A stretch of DNA of 64,000 nt, taken from Galbibacter marinus (lineage in GTDB: Bacteria; Bacteroidota; Bacteroidia; Flavobacteriales; Flavobacteriaceae). Location: positions 124,001-188,000 of the forward strand of contig NZ_AMSG01000004.1 of the NCBI RefSeq assembly GCF_000300875.1. Direction: 5' to 3'. The notes beneath the pieces were generated by a model that had not been told where the DNA came from, did not search any database, and was given only the letters and a program-made list of their open reading frames with translations. Shown here in pieces: positions 9,220 to 16,855 of the stretch. Within the stretch, counting starts at the first letter, position 1. The number at the start of each line of letters is the position of its first letter. Made by a program: the position numbers and the translations under genes.

Positions 9220-10008
9220 TTACCTTAATTCACTAGGTATTACGCATACTGGTATGGAAGTCATTTTATGTTGATTTACCCGGTTTAATTTGGTGTATAT
9301 TTCAAAAACCTCGCGTTTTCGACCTGTGAACTCTGTAGAAATTTTTCCTTGTTCGCTCATGCTCATAGCCCATTCTAATTCTGGATAGCTAGCTCCAATT
9401 TGATCTTCATCATTTCGTTGATCCCCCCATAAACCATCTGTTGGTGCTGCATTTTGTATTTGTTGGTTTATTCCCATGCCTTTGGCCAAGGCATAGACTT
9501 CGGATTTAACTAAATCAGCTATTGGGCTTATGTCTACACCACCATCTCCATATTTGGTGTAGAATCCGACCCCAAAATCCTCAACTTTGTTTCCTGTTCC
9601 TGCCACCAAATAGTTCTTTAGTCCTGCAAAGTAATAAAGTGTTGTCATGCGTAGTCGTGCTCTGGTGTTAGCTAGAGCCATCATGCGGTCATTTTCATTA
9701 TCAACCCTTGGTACGGCTTCTACTAATTGATCAAAAACAGGGGTAAGGTCTGTGGTTAAACTGGAAACATTGGAATAGTTTTCTTTAAGCCATGCAATGT
9801 GATTTTGGGCCAGGGTCACTTGATTTGGGTTCTGATGAATGGGCATTTCAACACATAGGAGCTTTAATCCAGTTTTTGCACATAGAGTAGAGGTGACCGC
9901 CGAGTCAATTCCTCCAGATATGCCTATAACAAATCCACCTATTTTGGCGTTTTCTGCATAGGTTTTTAGCCAATCGACAATATGGTTGATAACAGCTTCT
10001 GTTTGCAT
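9220..10008 (-). CDS. nadE: NAD synthetase, ammonia-dependent type
   Basis: Last step of NAD synthesis: ATP-dependent amidation of deamido-NAD in the cytoplasm. The 262 residues have the N-type ATP pyrophosphatase loop GISGGIDSAV near residues 29-38. The substrate-binding region is GTGNKVEDFGVGFYTKYGDGGVDISPIADLVKSEVY. There is no glutaminase (nitrilase) domain, so ammonia is the expected nitrogen donor. It is divergent from gldB. nadE next to gldB-gldC is an arrangement I associate with Flavobacteriia, though I cannot check how widespread it is. Confidence 0.94.
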   Translation of the reverse strand: MQTEAVINHIVDWLKTYAENAKIGGFVIGISGGIDSAVTSTLCAKTGLKLLCVEMPIHQNPNQVTLAQNHIAWLKENYSNVSSLTTDLTPVFDQLVEAVPRVDNENDRMMALANTRARLRMTTLYYFAGLKNYLVAGTGNKVEDFGVGFYTKYGDGGVDISPIADLVKSEVYALAKGMGINQQIQNAAPTDGLWGDQRNDEDQIGASYPELEWAMSMSEQGKISTEFTGRKREVFEIYTKLNRVNQHKMTSIPVCVIPSELR

Positions 10009-10041
10009 GGTCTTTTATGAGTCTATTATAAGTTAATATTT

Positions 10042-10049
10042 TAAATTTG
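10042..10049 (+). promoter_or_regulatory. Possible -7 element for gldB
   Basis: TAAATTTG matches TAnnTTTG in the nadE-gldB divergent region, about 80 bases before the gldB ORF. A minus-strand counterpart, TACTTTTG (10119-10126), could serve nadE. Neither has a well-spaced TTG, so these are weak calls. Confidence 0.35.
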
Positions 10050-10127
10050 CCACTTTGGTTATTTTAAATATGTGGGTTTACAGTATGTTCATATATTTAA
10101 AGTCTAAAGTACTAAATACAAAAGTAG

Positions 10128-11138
10128 ATGTATCTTAAATTATTGAAAAACAAATTGCCTAAAGTTTTGAAAATACTGCCTATGTGTAAATTTTTTGGGC
10201 TATTTATTGCGATCCTTATAATGAGTTGCTCCTCGGATAGTAAATTGGAGGCGGAAATAGCTGAGGTCGATGTTAAAGTGCGCATTGATCGTTTTGATGA
10301 AAAGTTTGCTAATGGTTCTGCGCAAGATTTACCAGATTTAAAAAAGAATTATCCGTATTTGTTTCCAACCCAATTTTCTGATAGTGTTTGGATCGATAGA
10401 ATGCAGGATAGCTTGCATCAGGTGATGGCTAAAGAAATTAATCAAAAGTTCAGCGATTTTAAGCATGATACCATTGCGATACATCAATTGTTTCAGCACG
10501 TTAAATATTATTTTCCTGAATTTACACCTGTAAAAATTATTACCGTTAACTCTGATGTGGATTACAGAAATCGGATCATTTACGCCGACACATTAATGTT
10601 AGTGGGTCTAGATAATTATCTAGGAGCGGATCATGAGTTTTATAAAGGGATACAGCAATTTATAAGAGCGAATTTTGAAAAAGAGCGGGTGGTTATTGAT
10701 ATGGCTAAAGCGATTTCTCGAAGCACCATTAAAGCTACCCCTTCTAGAGACTTCTTAAGTAAAATAGTGTATTATGGTAAGCTCTATTATGTGATGTCTA
10801 ATTTTTTACCAAAGGTTGAGGATTCTCAGATTATCGGTTATTCTCAGGATCAGTGGCAGTGGTCTCTAACTAATGAGGAATATATCTGGAGGTATTTTAT
10901 ATCTAATGAACTGTTGTTTTCAACCGACTCTAAACTAGATGACCGGTTTATTGATCCAGCCCCGTTTTCCAAGTTCTATCTTGAGCTGGATAATGAATCT
11001 CCTGGAAGACTCGGGCAATTTATAGGATGGAGGATCGTTGATGCGTATATGAAAAATAATGAAGTATCTTTGCATGAGCTGCTAGGGGAATCAGCAGCAT
11101 CATTATTTAAAAAATCACAATACAAACCAAAGAAGTAA
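10128..11138 (+). CDS. gldB: Gliding motility lipoprotein GldB
   Basis: Lipoprotein required for flavobacterial gliding. Its molecular role is not defined; Gld proteins support the type IX secretion/gliding apparatus in the envelope. The 336 residues begin with a basic segment, a hydrophobic stretch and the lipobox LIMSC before SSDSK. The mature part opens with VKVRIDRFDEKFA and contains IGYSQDQWQWSLTNEEYIWRYFI and FIDPAPFSKFYLELDNESPGRLGQFIGWRIV, typical of GldB. The ATG at 10128 gives a long n-region; Met19 (10182, MCKFFGLF) is a possible alternative start. The stop overlaps the gldC start by one base (TAATG), indicating translational coupling. Confidence 0.9.
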   Translation: MYLKLLKNKLPKVLKILPMCKFFGLFIAILIMSCSSDSKLEAEIAEVDVKVRIDRFDEKFANGSAQDLPDLKKNYPYLFPTQFSDSVWIDRMQDSLHQVMAKEINQKFSDFKHDTIAIHQLFQHVKYYFPEFTPVKIITVNSDVDYRNRIIYADTLMLVGLDNYLGADHEFYKGIQQFIRANFEKERVVIDMAKAISRSTIKATPSRDFLSKIVYYGKLYYVMSNFLPKVEDSQIIGYSQDQWQWSLTNEEYIWRYFISNELLFSTDSKLDDRFIDPAPFSKFYLELDNESPGRLGQFIGWRIVDAYMKNNEVSLHELLGESAASLFKKSQYKPKK

Positions 11139-11479
11139 TGGCTGTAGTACACAAATCAGAAATAAATTTGAATGTTGAACTCGATGAGAATAAGGTGCCT
11201 GAAAAATTGAGTTGGACCGCCAAAGATGGTGGGGTTGAAAATGAAGCAGCTAAGGCTGTATTGCTTTCTGTGTGGAACAGTGAGCAGCAAGAGACTCTTA
11301 AGATTGATTTATGGACTAAGGATATGCCAATGGATGAAATGAAAAAGTTTATGCATCAAACTTTGGTTTCTCTTAGTGATACCTTCTACAAGGCTACTCA
11401 GGATGAAAAGATGACCGCAACGATGAAGGACTTTTGTGATTATTTTGCAGAAAAACTTGAATTGACAAAAGATAAATAA
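11138..11479 (+). CDS. gldC: Gliding motility protein GldC
   Basis: A 113-residue protein without signal peptide, beginning MAVVHKSEINLNVELDENKVPEKLSW and containing LKIDLWTKDMPMDEMKKFMHQTLVSLSDTFYKAT, characteristic of GldC. In Flavobacterium it improves gliding and is encoded with gldB. Here it is coupled to gldB by the TAATG overlap and is the last gene of the pair. Only 15 bases separate its stop from the convergent engB stop, so termination must occur inside or across the opposite gene. Confidence 0.9.
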   Translation: MAVVHKSEINLNVELDENKVPEKLSWTAKDGGVENEAAKAVLLSVWNSEQQETLKIDLWTKDMPMDEMKKFMHQTLVSLSDTFYKATQDEKMTATMKDFCDYFAEKLELTKDK

Positions 11480-11494
11480 TTATTAGTTGTCTTA

Positions 11495-12100
11495 TTACTT
11501 TTGAATTTGTTTGTTGATCTGATCGATGTAATCTAATAACTCCTCTCTGCCAGTTCCATTAGAGGAGGAAGTAACGAAATAGTTAGGTGTTTCTTCCCAT
11601 AGATCATCAAGCATTGCTTGAAGGTAGGCCTGAATATTTCGCTCGATGGCTTTTGGTTTTAATTTATCCGCTTTAGTAAAGACTATTGAAAAAGGTATTT
11701 GATTCTCTCCAAGCCACTGCATGAATTCCATGTCGATAGCCTGAGGACTGTGCCTGATATCGATCAGGATAAAGGCCGACACCAATTGTTTGCGCTGTGA
11801 GAAATAAGAGGTGATAAACTTTTGAAATTTACTTTTAGCGGTTTTAGATACCCTTGCATAACCGTATCCTGGCAAATCCACTAAAAACCAATTTCCATTG
11901 ATTTTAAAATGATTAATCAGCTGTGTTTTTCCAGGTCGCCCAGAGGTCTTTGCAAGGCTCTTTCGCTCTGTAAGCATGTTGATAAGTGAAGATTTCCCCA
12001 CATTTGACCGGCCAATAAAGGCGTATTCTGGCAAGGGCTCATTAGGGCACCTACTTACATCGGTATTACTTATAACAAATGTTGCTGATTTAATCTGCAT
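11495..12100 (-). CDS. engB: Ribosome biogenesis GTPase EngB/YsxC
   Basis: Small TRAFAC GTPase needed for assembly of the large ribosomal subunit. The 201 residues show G1 GRSNVGKSS (about 30-38), G3 DLPGYG with the family extension YARVSK, and G4 FTKADK. Its length is normal for the family. It lies 9 bases behind the alpha/beta hydrolase gene on the same strand, so the two probably form an operon. ATG at 12100 gives the usual N-terminus MQIKSATFVISN. Confidence 0.94.
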   Translation of the reverse strand: MQIKSATFVISNTDVSRCPNEPLPEYAFIGRSNVGKSSLINMLTERKSLAKTSGRPGKTQLINHFKINGNWFLVDLPGYGYARVSKTAKSKFQKFITSYFSQRKQLVSAFILIDIRHSPQAIDMEFMQWLGENQIPFSIVFTKADKLKPKAIERNIQAYLQAMLDDLWEETPNYFVTSSSNGTGREELLDYIDQINKQIQK

Positions 12101-12109
12101 GTCGCGGAT

Positions 12110-12874
12110 TTAGAAATTTCGTTCCTTAAGCCATTGGTGTAAAATAGCATTAAATTCATTGGGGTGTTCCATCATCGGTGCATGACCACACTTTTTAATC
12201 CAGTAAAGGTCAGAATCCGGTAAAAGCTCATGAAATTCCTCGGCCACATTTGGAGGAGTTACATTATCGTTCTCACCCCAGATAATACAAGTAGGAGTAT
12301 GCATATGTGGAAGGTCTTTCGACATATTGTGTCGGATAGCACTCTTAGCAATAGCAAGAGTTTTGATAAGTTTACTACGATCATTGACCGTTGCATAAAC
12401 TTCATCTATTATTTCTTTAGTAGCTACCTTTGGATCGTAAAAAACTTCCTCGGCCTTTTTCTTCATAAACTCATAATCGCCACGTTTGGGGTATCCATCA
12501 CCCATAGCGCTTTCATATAATCCCGAGCTTCCAGTGATTACTAGTGCTTTTACTTTAGTAGGGAATAGCTTCGTATGTAGTAGGCCAATATGTCCTCCAA
12601 GAGAATTTCCTAACAAAATGACTTCTTCAAGTCCTTTGTGTGTTATAAACTTTTCAAGATTGGTTGCAAAGCTCTTCACATTAGTCTTTAGCAACGGCAT
12701 AGTGTATATTGGAAGTTCAGGGATTAATACTTTGTAACCTTTAGAGGAAAAATAAGCTGCTACACCATCAAAATTACTGAGTCCACCCATTAGTCCATGT
12801 AGTACAATCATAGGTGTGCCTTCTCCCACTTCTAAGTAAGTAAATTTACCTTCCTTCTTTAAATCGTGTACCAT
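12110..12874 (-). CDS. Alpha/beta fold hydrolase
   Basis: Serine hydrolase of the alpha/beta fold: oxyanion segment LHGLMGG, nucleophile elbow GNSLGG, acid in WGENDNVTPP and catalytic His in KKCGHAPMMEHP. The substrate is unknown. The ORF track starts at 12904, but a minus-strand -7 element (TATATTTG, 12902-12909) covers that codon, so the transcript would begin near 12895. Met11 at 12874 (MVHDLKKEGKFTYLEVGEG), giving 254 residues, is the likely start. The gene is followed by engB after 9 bases, and this hydrolase-engB pairing probably forms an operon. Confidence 0.88.
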   Translation of the reverse strand: MVHDLKKEGKFTYLEVGEGTPMIVLHGLMGGLSNFDGVAAYFSSKGYKVLIPELPIYTMPLLKTNVKSFATNLEKFITHKGLEEVILLGNSLGGHIGLLHTKLFPTKVKALVITGSSGLYESAMGDGYPKRGDYEFMKKKAEEVFYDPKVATKEIIDEVYATVNDRSKLIKTLAIAKSAIRHNMSKDLPHMHTPTCIIWGENDNVTPPNVAEEFHELLPDSDLYWIKKCGHAPMMEHPNEFNAILHQWLKERNF

Positions 12875-12901
12875 TAAGGGTTTGTTACATTTCTTCGGAA
12901 A

Positions 12902-12909
12902 CAAATATA
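12902..12909 (-). promoter_or_regulatory. -7 promoter element for the hydrolase-engB operon
   Basis: CAAATATA on the plus strand reads TATATTTG on the minus strand, a full TAnnTTTG match. It overlaps the ORF-track start codon (12904), which is why the downstream ATG at 12874 is preferred. Confidence 0.5.
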
Positions 12910-13072
12910 GCGAATTAGGATATATTTTATAACATTTCTCCGCTGATGCTGTGAATTAAATGTGAAAAACGACACATTACAAATCATATCTCCTTTTAAG
13001 TCAGTTATTAACAATTTACGAAGCTAGAGTTTTACAGAGGCTTTCACGGAAATTAAAGAATTTATCAACAAA

Positions 13073-13107
13073 GTGGTAAAAAGTGGTAAAAAGTGATTAT
13101 TTGTGGT
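13073..13107 (+). promoter_or_regulatory. MraZ operator: four boxes at 10-bp period
   Basis: GTGGT at 13073, GTGGT at 13083, GTGAT at 13093 and GTGGT at 13103 are separated by exactly 5 A/T-rich bases each. This matches the direct-repeat MraZ boxes known upstream of dcw clusters (TGGGN/GTGGN units on one helix face). The fourth box contains the GTG used as start in the ORF track, so that start is probably non-functional. MraZ is expected to bind here and control its own operon. Confidence 0.8.
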
Positions 13108-13118
13108 AAATATTTCTC

Positions 13119-13126
13119 TATATTTG
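13119..13126 (+). promoter_or_regulatory. -7 promoter element of the dcw cluster
   Basis: TATATTTG is a perfect TAnnTTTG match just downstream of the last MraZ box. A TTTG at 13100-13103 is a candidate -33 element, but its 15-base spacing is shorter than the usual 17-23. Transcription would begin near 13133, leaving about 20 leader bases before the proposed TTG start at 13154. Confidence 0.55.
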
Positions 13127-13153
13127 AAAAGTAAACATTTAAAAGAGTTAGAC

Positions 13154-13636
13154 TTGATTCAATTTTCGGAAGAATATGAGTGTAAGGCAGATAGCAAGGG
13201 ACGCATTATGGTGCCTTCTTCTCTGCGCGCTAAATTGGCGCCCGTTTTGGGTGATGGTTTGGTGTTAAAACGCTCGATTTTTCAAAAATGCCTTGAGGTA
13301 TATACCATGGCAGCATGGGAAAAAGAAATGAAGCAGGTCGCAAAATTAAACCGTTTCGTTAAAAAGAATAATGATTTTATAAGGCAGTTCACCGCTGGAG
13401 TTCGAGTTGTAGAAATCGATTCAAATGGGAGATTGAGCATGCCGAAGAATCTTATTGCTTTTGCAGGAATCGAAAAAGAAGTTGTGCTTTCAGAATCCAT
13501 CGATCGTATTGAGATTTGGGATAAACAGCGCTATTACGATGTTTTAGATCAGGGAGCGGATTCGTTTTCTGATTTAGCGGAAGAGGTTATGGGAGGTTTT
13601 GAAATAGAACAAGAAGATGGAGATGGAATATCATAG
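13154..13636 (+). CDS. mraZ: Transcriptional regulator/cell division protein MraZ, TTG start
   Basis: DNA-binding regulator of the division and cell wall cluster, related to AbrB-fold proteins. Two MraZ repeats are visible: YECKADSKGRIMVPSSLRAKL and VVEIDSNGRLSMPKNLIAFAGI. The ORF track uses GTG at 13103, which lies inside an MraZ box and upstream of the likely transcript start, and adds 17 residues not seen in the family. The TTG at 13154 gives MIQFSEEYECKADSKGR, matching the usual N-terminus, and a protein of 160 residues, normal for MraZ. The 3' end overlaps rsmH by up to 20 bases. Confidence 0.85.
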   Translation: MIQFSEEYECKADSKGRIMVPSSLRAKLAPVLGDGLVLKRSIFQKCLEVYTMAAWEKEMKQVAKLNRFVKKNNDFIRQFTAGVRVVEIDSNGRLSMPKNLIAFAGIEKEVVLSESIDRIEIWDKQRYYDVLDQGADSFSDLAEEVMGGFEIEQEDGDGIS

Positions 13637-14519
13637 ATCAGTATTATTACAAGAGACAGTTGATGGTCTTAATATCAAAGAGGACGGAGTTTATGTGGAT
13701 GTTACCTTCGGAGGTGGAGGTCACTCTAAAGAGATATTAAATCGTCTCGGAGCAAAAGGAAAATTGTACGGTTTTGATCAAGATGAGGATGCTAAGAATA
13801 ATGCAATTGATGATGAGCGTTTTGTGTTGATTCCTCAAAACTTTAGACATATTAAACGTTTTTTGAAATTTTATGGTGTGCAAAGCGTCGACGGAATCCT
13901 TGGCGATTTCGGGGTTTCATCTCATCAGTTTGATGTTCCTGAACGTGGTTTTTCAACGCGTTTTGATGCGGATCTCGATATGAGAATGAGCAAACAAAAC
14001 ACCCTAAGTGCCTATGATGTGGTAAATACCTACGATCAAGGTGATCTTAAGCGTGTCTTTGGCCTTTATGGAGAGCTGAAAAATGCGGGAAGTATTGCGG
14101 CGGCTTTAGTTGAAAAACGGGCTGAGCAGCCAATAAAGACAACCGAAAATTTAAAGAATAGTTTACGAAAGTTTTTGCCAGCTTATAAAGAGAATAAAAT
14201 ATTAGCCCAACTCTACCAGGCTATTCGAATAGAGGTTAATCAGGAGGTAGAGGTGCTTAGAGAATTTTTATTACAGACACCAGAGTTAATTAAACAAAAA
14301 GGGCGATTGAGTTTGATAAGCTACCATTCATTAGAGGATCGTTTGGTGAAACGCTTTATAAGGAGTGGGAAGTTTGAAGGAGAAGTTGAAAAGGATTTTT
14401 ATGGAAACCCACAAGTTCCTTTTAAAAAGGTTTCTGGTTTAATTGTGCCTTCAAAACAGGAGATTGAAATTAATAGTAGAGCGAGAAGCGCAAAATTGCG
14501 AATCGCAGAAAAACTATAA
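13617..14519 (+). CDS. rsmH: 16S rRNA m4C1402 methyltransferase
   Basis: N4-methylation of C1402 in 16S rRNA using S-adenosylmethionine (also called MraW). The 300 residues start MEMEYHRSVLLQETVDGL and carry the SAM-binding loop YVDVTFGGGGHSKEIL. Family blocks GILGDFGVSSHQFD, ERGFSTRFDADLDMRM and LISYHSLEDRLVKRF follow. Met3 (13623) is an alternative start. The overlap with mraZ and the 4-base gap to ftsL place it in the dcw operon. Confidence 0.96.
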   Translation: MEMEYHRSVLLQETVDGLNIKEDGVYVDVTFGGGGHSKEILNRLGAKGKLYGFDQDEDAKNNAIDDERFVLIPQNFRHIKRFLKFYGVQSVDGILGDFGVSSHQFDVPERGFSTRFDADLDMRMSKQNTLSAYDVVNTYDQGDLKRVFGLYGELKNAGSIAAALVEKRAEQPIKTTENLKNSLRKFLPAYKENKILAQLYQAIRIEVNQEVEVLREFLLQTPELIKQKGRLSLISYHSLEDRLVKRFIRSGKFEGEVEKDFYGNPQVPFKKVSGLIVPSKQEIEINSRARSAKLRIAEKL

Positions 14520-14523
14520 GGCC

Positions 14524-14844
14524 ATGAGGGAAGGTATATTGGACATATTAAAGGGTAAGTTTTTGGTTAGTGATGACGCCTTCAAGAACTGGAGATTTAT
14601 ATTGTTTGCCTCTACTTTGGCAGTGATCATGATTTCTAGTGCGCACAATGCGGATAAGAAGGTTCATGAACTTGCAAAATTAAATAACAGAGTGTTAGAG
14701 CTAAGAAGTGAATTTGTGGATGTGCGTACACAGGTTCAACAAGTGAGATTGGAGTCGCATATTACATCAAAAGTGGAGTTTATGGGGTTAAAGCCATCAT
14801 TGAATCCACCTAAAAAAATAAAAGTAGTAGGAGATAATAAGTAA
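14524..14844 (+). CDS. ftsL: FtsL-like cell division protein
   Basis: Small bitopic division protein between rsmH and ftsI, the canonical position of ftsL. The start at 14524 (MREGILDILKGKFLVSDDAFKNW) gives 106 residues: a short cytoplasmic part, one membrane helix (FILFASTLAVIMISSAH, about 25-41) and a periplasmic coiled-coil segment (KVHELAKLNNRVLELRSEFVDVRTQVQQVRLE). The ORF-track start at 14443 lies inside rsmH and adds an unrelated extension. By position and shape it is the partner of FtsI/FtsW at the divisome; sequence identity to classical FtsL is low, as is normal for the family. Confidence 0.85.
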   Translation: MREGILDILKGKFLVSDDAFKNWRFILFASTLAVIMISSAHNADKKVHELAKLNNRVLELRSEFVDVRTQVQQVRLESHITSKVEFMGLKPSLNPPKKIKVVGDNK

Positions 14845-14846
14845 TT

Positions 14847-16844
14847 ATGCCAATAACGGATAAATCCATATTGAGTCGATTGTATTTTGTAGCAGGCTGT
14901 ATGTTTTTGCTTGCATTGGCTATTGGTGTAAAGCTTGTAGGTATTCAGTTCATTGACGGGGATAAGTACAGGGCGCTTTCTCAAAAACGTACAATTAAGA
15001 ATTTTACCATAGAGCCCAAGCGCGGTAATCTGTATTCTGATGACGGGAGTCTATTGGCTACATCGGTGACCAAATACGACATTCGGTTCGATGCACTTAC
15101 GCCCAGTAGAGCTGTATTTGAAGATCATATAAAACCGCTATCTGATTCTCTTTCTACAGTTTTAGGGAGACCTTCTTCTTATTACCAAAATTTGATGAAG
15201 GAGGCTAGAATTGAAAAAAACAGGTATTTGTTGATCGCTCGTGATTTAGGTTATACGAAATACATGCAAATCAAAGGGTTTCCGATGTTTAACCTTGGAC
15301 CTTATAAAGGAGGTTTTATTGTGGAACAAGAAACTCAAAGGGAATATCCCTTAGGAGGTATTGCACATCGAAGTGTAGGATATGAGAGAGAGAACGGTCC
15401 TAGCGTTGGACTTGAGGGTGCTTTCGGGCAATTCTTAAGAGGAGAAGAAGGACATCGTTTAAAGCAAAAAATTGCACAAGGGCAGTGGAAGCCAATTACG
15501 GATTATAATGAAATTGAGCCTAAGGATGGTTATGATGTAGTGTCGACTATCAATGTTAATATCCAAGATATCGCACACCATGCCTTACTTACCCAGTTAG
15601 AAAAGTATAAGGCAATGCACGGAACGGTGGTTGTTATGGAAGTTAAGACTGGAGAAATTAAAGCTATTTCAAATTTAGGTAGGACTTCCGGAGGAAAATA
15701 TTTCGAGCGTTTAAATTATGCAGTGGGTGAGTCTCATGAGCCTGGATCTACGTTCAAATTGTTTTCAATGATAGCGGCTTTGGAAGACCACGCAGTGGAT
15801 ACCAGTGATGTCATAGATACTGGAAAAGGAGTAATCTCCTTCTATGGTAAAAAGGTAAGAGATTCAAAATGGGGTGGCTATGGTGAACTAAGTGTATCGG
15901 ATATTTTAGTTCGATCTTCCAATGTTGGAATCGTTAAAATTATTGATGATTTCTACGGTGATCAACCTGAGAAATTTGTCAATCGTCTATATAATATGGG
16001 GCTTAATGATAAGTTAGGTTTAGCCATAAAAGGAGAAGGCGTGCCTTATATACCCCATCCAAATGATAAAGAGCGTTGGAGTGGTATTGCGTTACAGTGG
16101 ATGGCCTATGGTTATGGCGTGTCTATGACTCCATTACAAACCTTGGCTTTTTACAACGCAGTTGCTAATGATGGTGAATTGTTAAAGCCTAGACTTATAA
16201 AAGAAGTACGGGATTGGGATAAGGTCATTCACAAATTTGATAAGGAAGTTTTGAATCCTTCTATATGCTCCTCAGAGACACTGAAGAAAGTTCAAGCGAT
16301 GCTGGAGAATGTAGTTAAATCGGATTATGGGACAGGGCATGGGTTGTATTCTGAGAATTTCTCAATGGCCGGAAAGACAGGTACCGCACAGAAGAATTAT
16401 GCTGATAAGAGTAAGCTTAAATATATCTCAAGTTTTGCAGGATACTTTCCTGCAGATGAACCTAAATATTCTTGTATCGTGGTAATTCACGAGCCAGATA
16501 AAGGTGTAGGGTATTATGGAGCGGATGTTTCAGGTCCAGTATTTAAAGCCATTGCTCAGAAGATTTATATTAATTCACCGCTGATTGATACCATCGATGA
16601 ATTAAATAAAGAAGATAGCGATTTGCTAGAGGATTATAAATCCTACTATGCAAAGGTTAAACAAAACAATTCCATCATTCCTAATGTAAAAGGGATGAGT
16701 GGGATGGATGCTGTTTCCATTTTAGAAAACCTAGGTCTTAGAGTAAAGATTCAAGGATCTAACGGAGGGACTGTTGAGAGTCAGTCTTTGGAAAGTGGTG
16801 CAAAAGTAGAGTCAGATAAAACTATCGTATTAAAGCTAACGTGA
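14847..16844 (+). CDS. ftsI: Septal peptidoglycan transpeptidase (PBP3) with PASTA domain
   Basis: Class B penicillin-binding protein that cross-links septal peptidoglycan in the periplasm. It has 665 residues. One membrane anchor lies near residues 11-30, then a dimerisation domain and the transpeptidase domain. The active-site motifs are STFK (Ser301), SSN (357-359) and KTGT (around 510). A single C-terminal PASTA domain (IPNVKGMSGMDAVSILENLGLRVKIQG) follows, a trait of Bacteroidota FtsI. It begins 2 bases behind ftsL, and its stop overlaps the murE GTG start (GTGA). The last codons contain a 12-base sequence repeated at the start of murE. Confidence 0.96.
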   Translation: MPITDKSILSRLYFVAGCMFLLALAIGVKLVGIQFIDGDKYRALSQKRTIKNFTIEPKRGNLYSDDGSLLATSVTKYDIRFDALTPSRAVFEDHIKPLSDSLSTVLGRPSSYYQNLMKEARIEKNRYLLIARDLGYTKYMQIKGFPMFNLGPYKGGFIVEQETQREYPLGGIAHRSVGYERENGPSVGLEGAFGQFLRGEEGHRLKQKIAQGQWKPITDYNEIEPKDGYDVVSTINVNIQDIAHHALLTQLEKYKAMHGTVVVMEVKTGEIKAISNLGRTSGGKYFERLNYAVGESHEPGSTFKLFSMIAALEDHAVDTSDVIDTGKGVISFYGKKVRDSKWGGYGELSVSDILVRSSNVGIVKIIDDFYGDQPEKFVNRLYNMGLNDKLGLAIKGEGVPYIPHPNDKERWSGIALQWMAYGYGVSMTPLQTLAFYNAVANDGELLKPRLIKEVRDWDKVIHKFDKEVLNPSICSSETLKKVQAMLENVVKSDYGTGHGLYSENFSMAGKTGTAQKNYADKSKLKYISSFAGYFPADEPKYSCIVVIHEPDKGVGYYGADVSGPVFKAIAQKIYINSPLIDTIDELNKEDSDLLEDYKSYYAKVKQNNSIIPNVKGMSGMDAVSILENLGLRVKIQGSNGGTVESQSLESGAKVESDKTIVLKLT

Positions 16845-16855
16845 TCGTATTAAAG
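16824..16855 (+). repeat. 12-bp direct repeat across the ftsI-murE junction
   Basis: ATCGTATTAAAG occurs at 16824-16835 and 16844-16855, 20 bases apart, so both proteins share an IVLK segment at the junction (IVLKLT stop / MIVLKD). It looks like a small tandem duplication that created or moved the murE start. Confidence 0.7.

Noticed and set aside
13103-13153. GTG start of mraZ in the ORF track
   Set aside because: The codon is part of the fourth MraZ box and lies upstream of the TATATTTG promoter element; the extra 17 residues do not resemble MraZ N-termini.
14443-14523. Start of ftsL inside rsmH
   Set aside because: The extra 27 residues are the shifted frame of the rsmH C-terminus; ATG at 14524 follows the rsmH stop by 4 bases.
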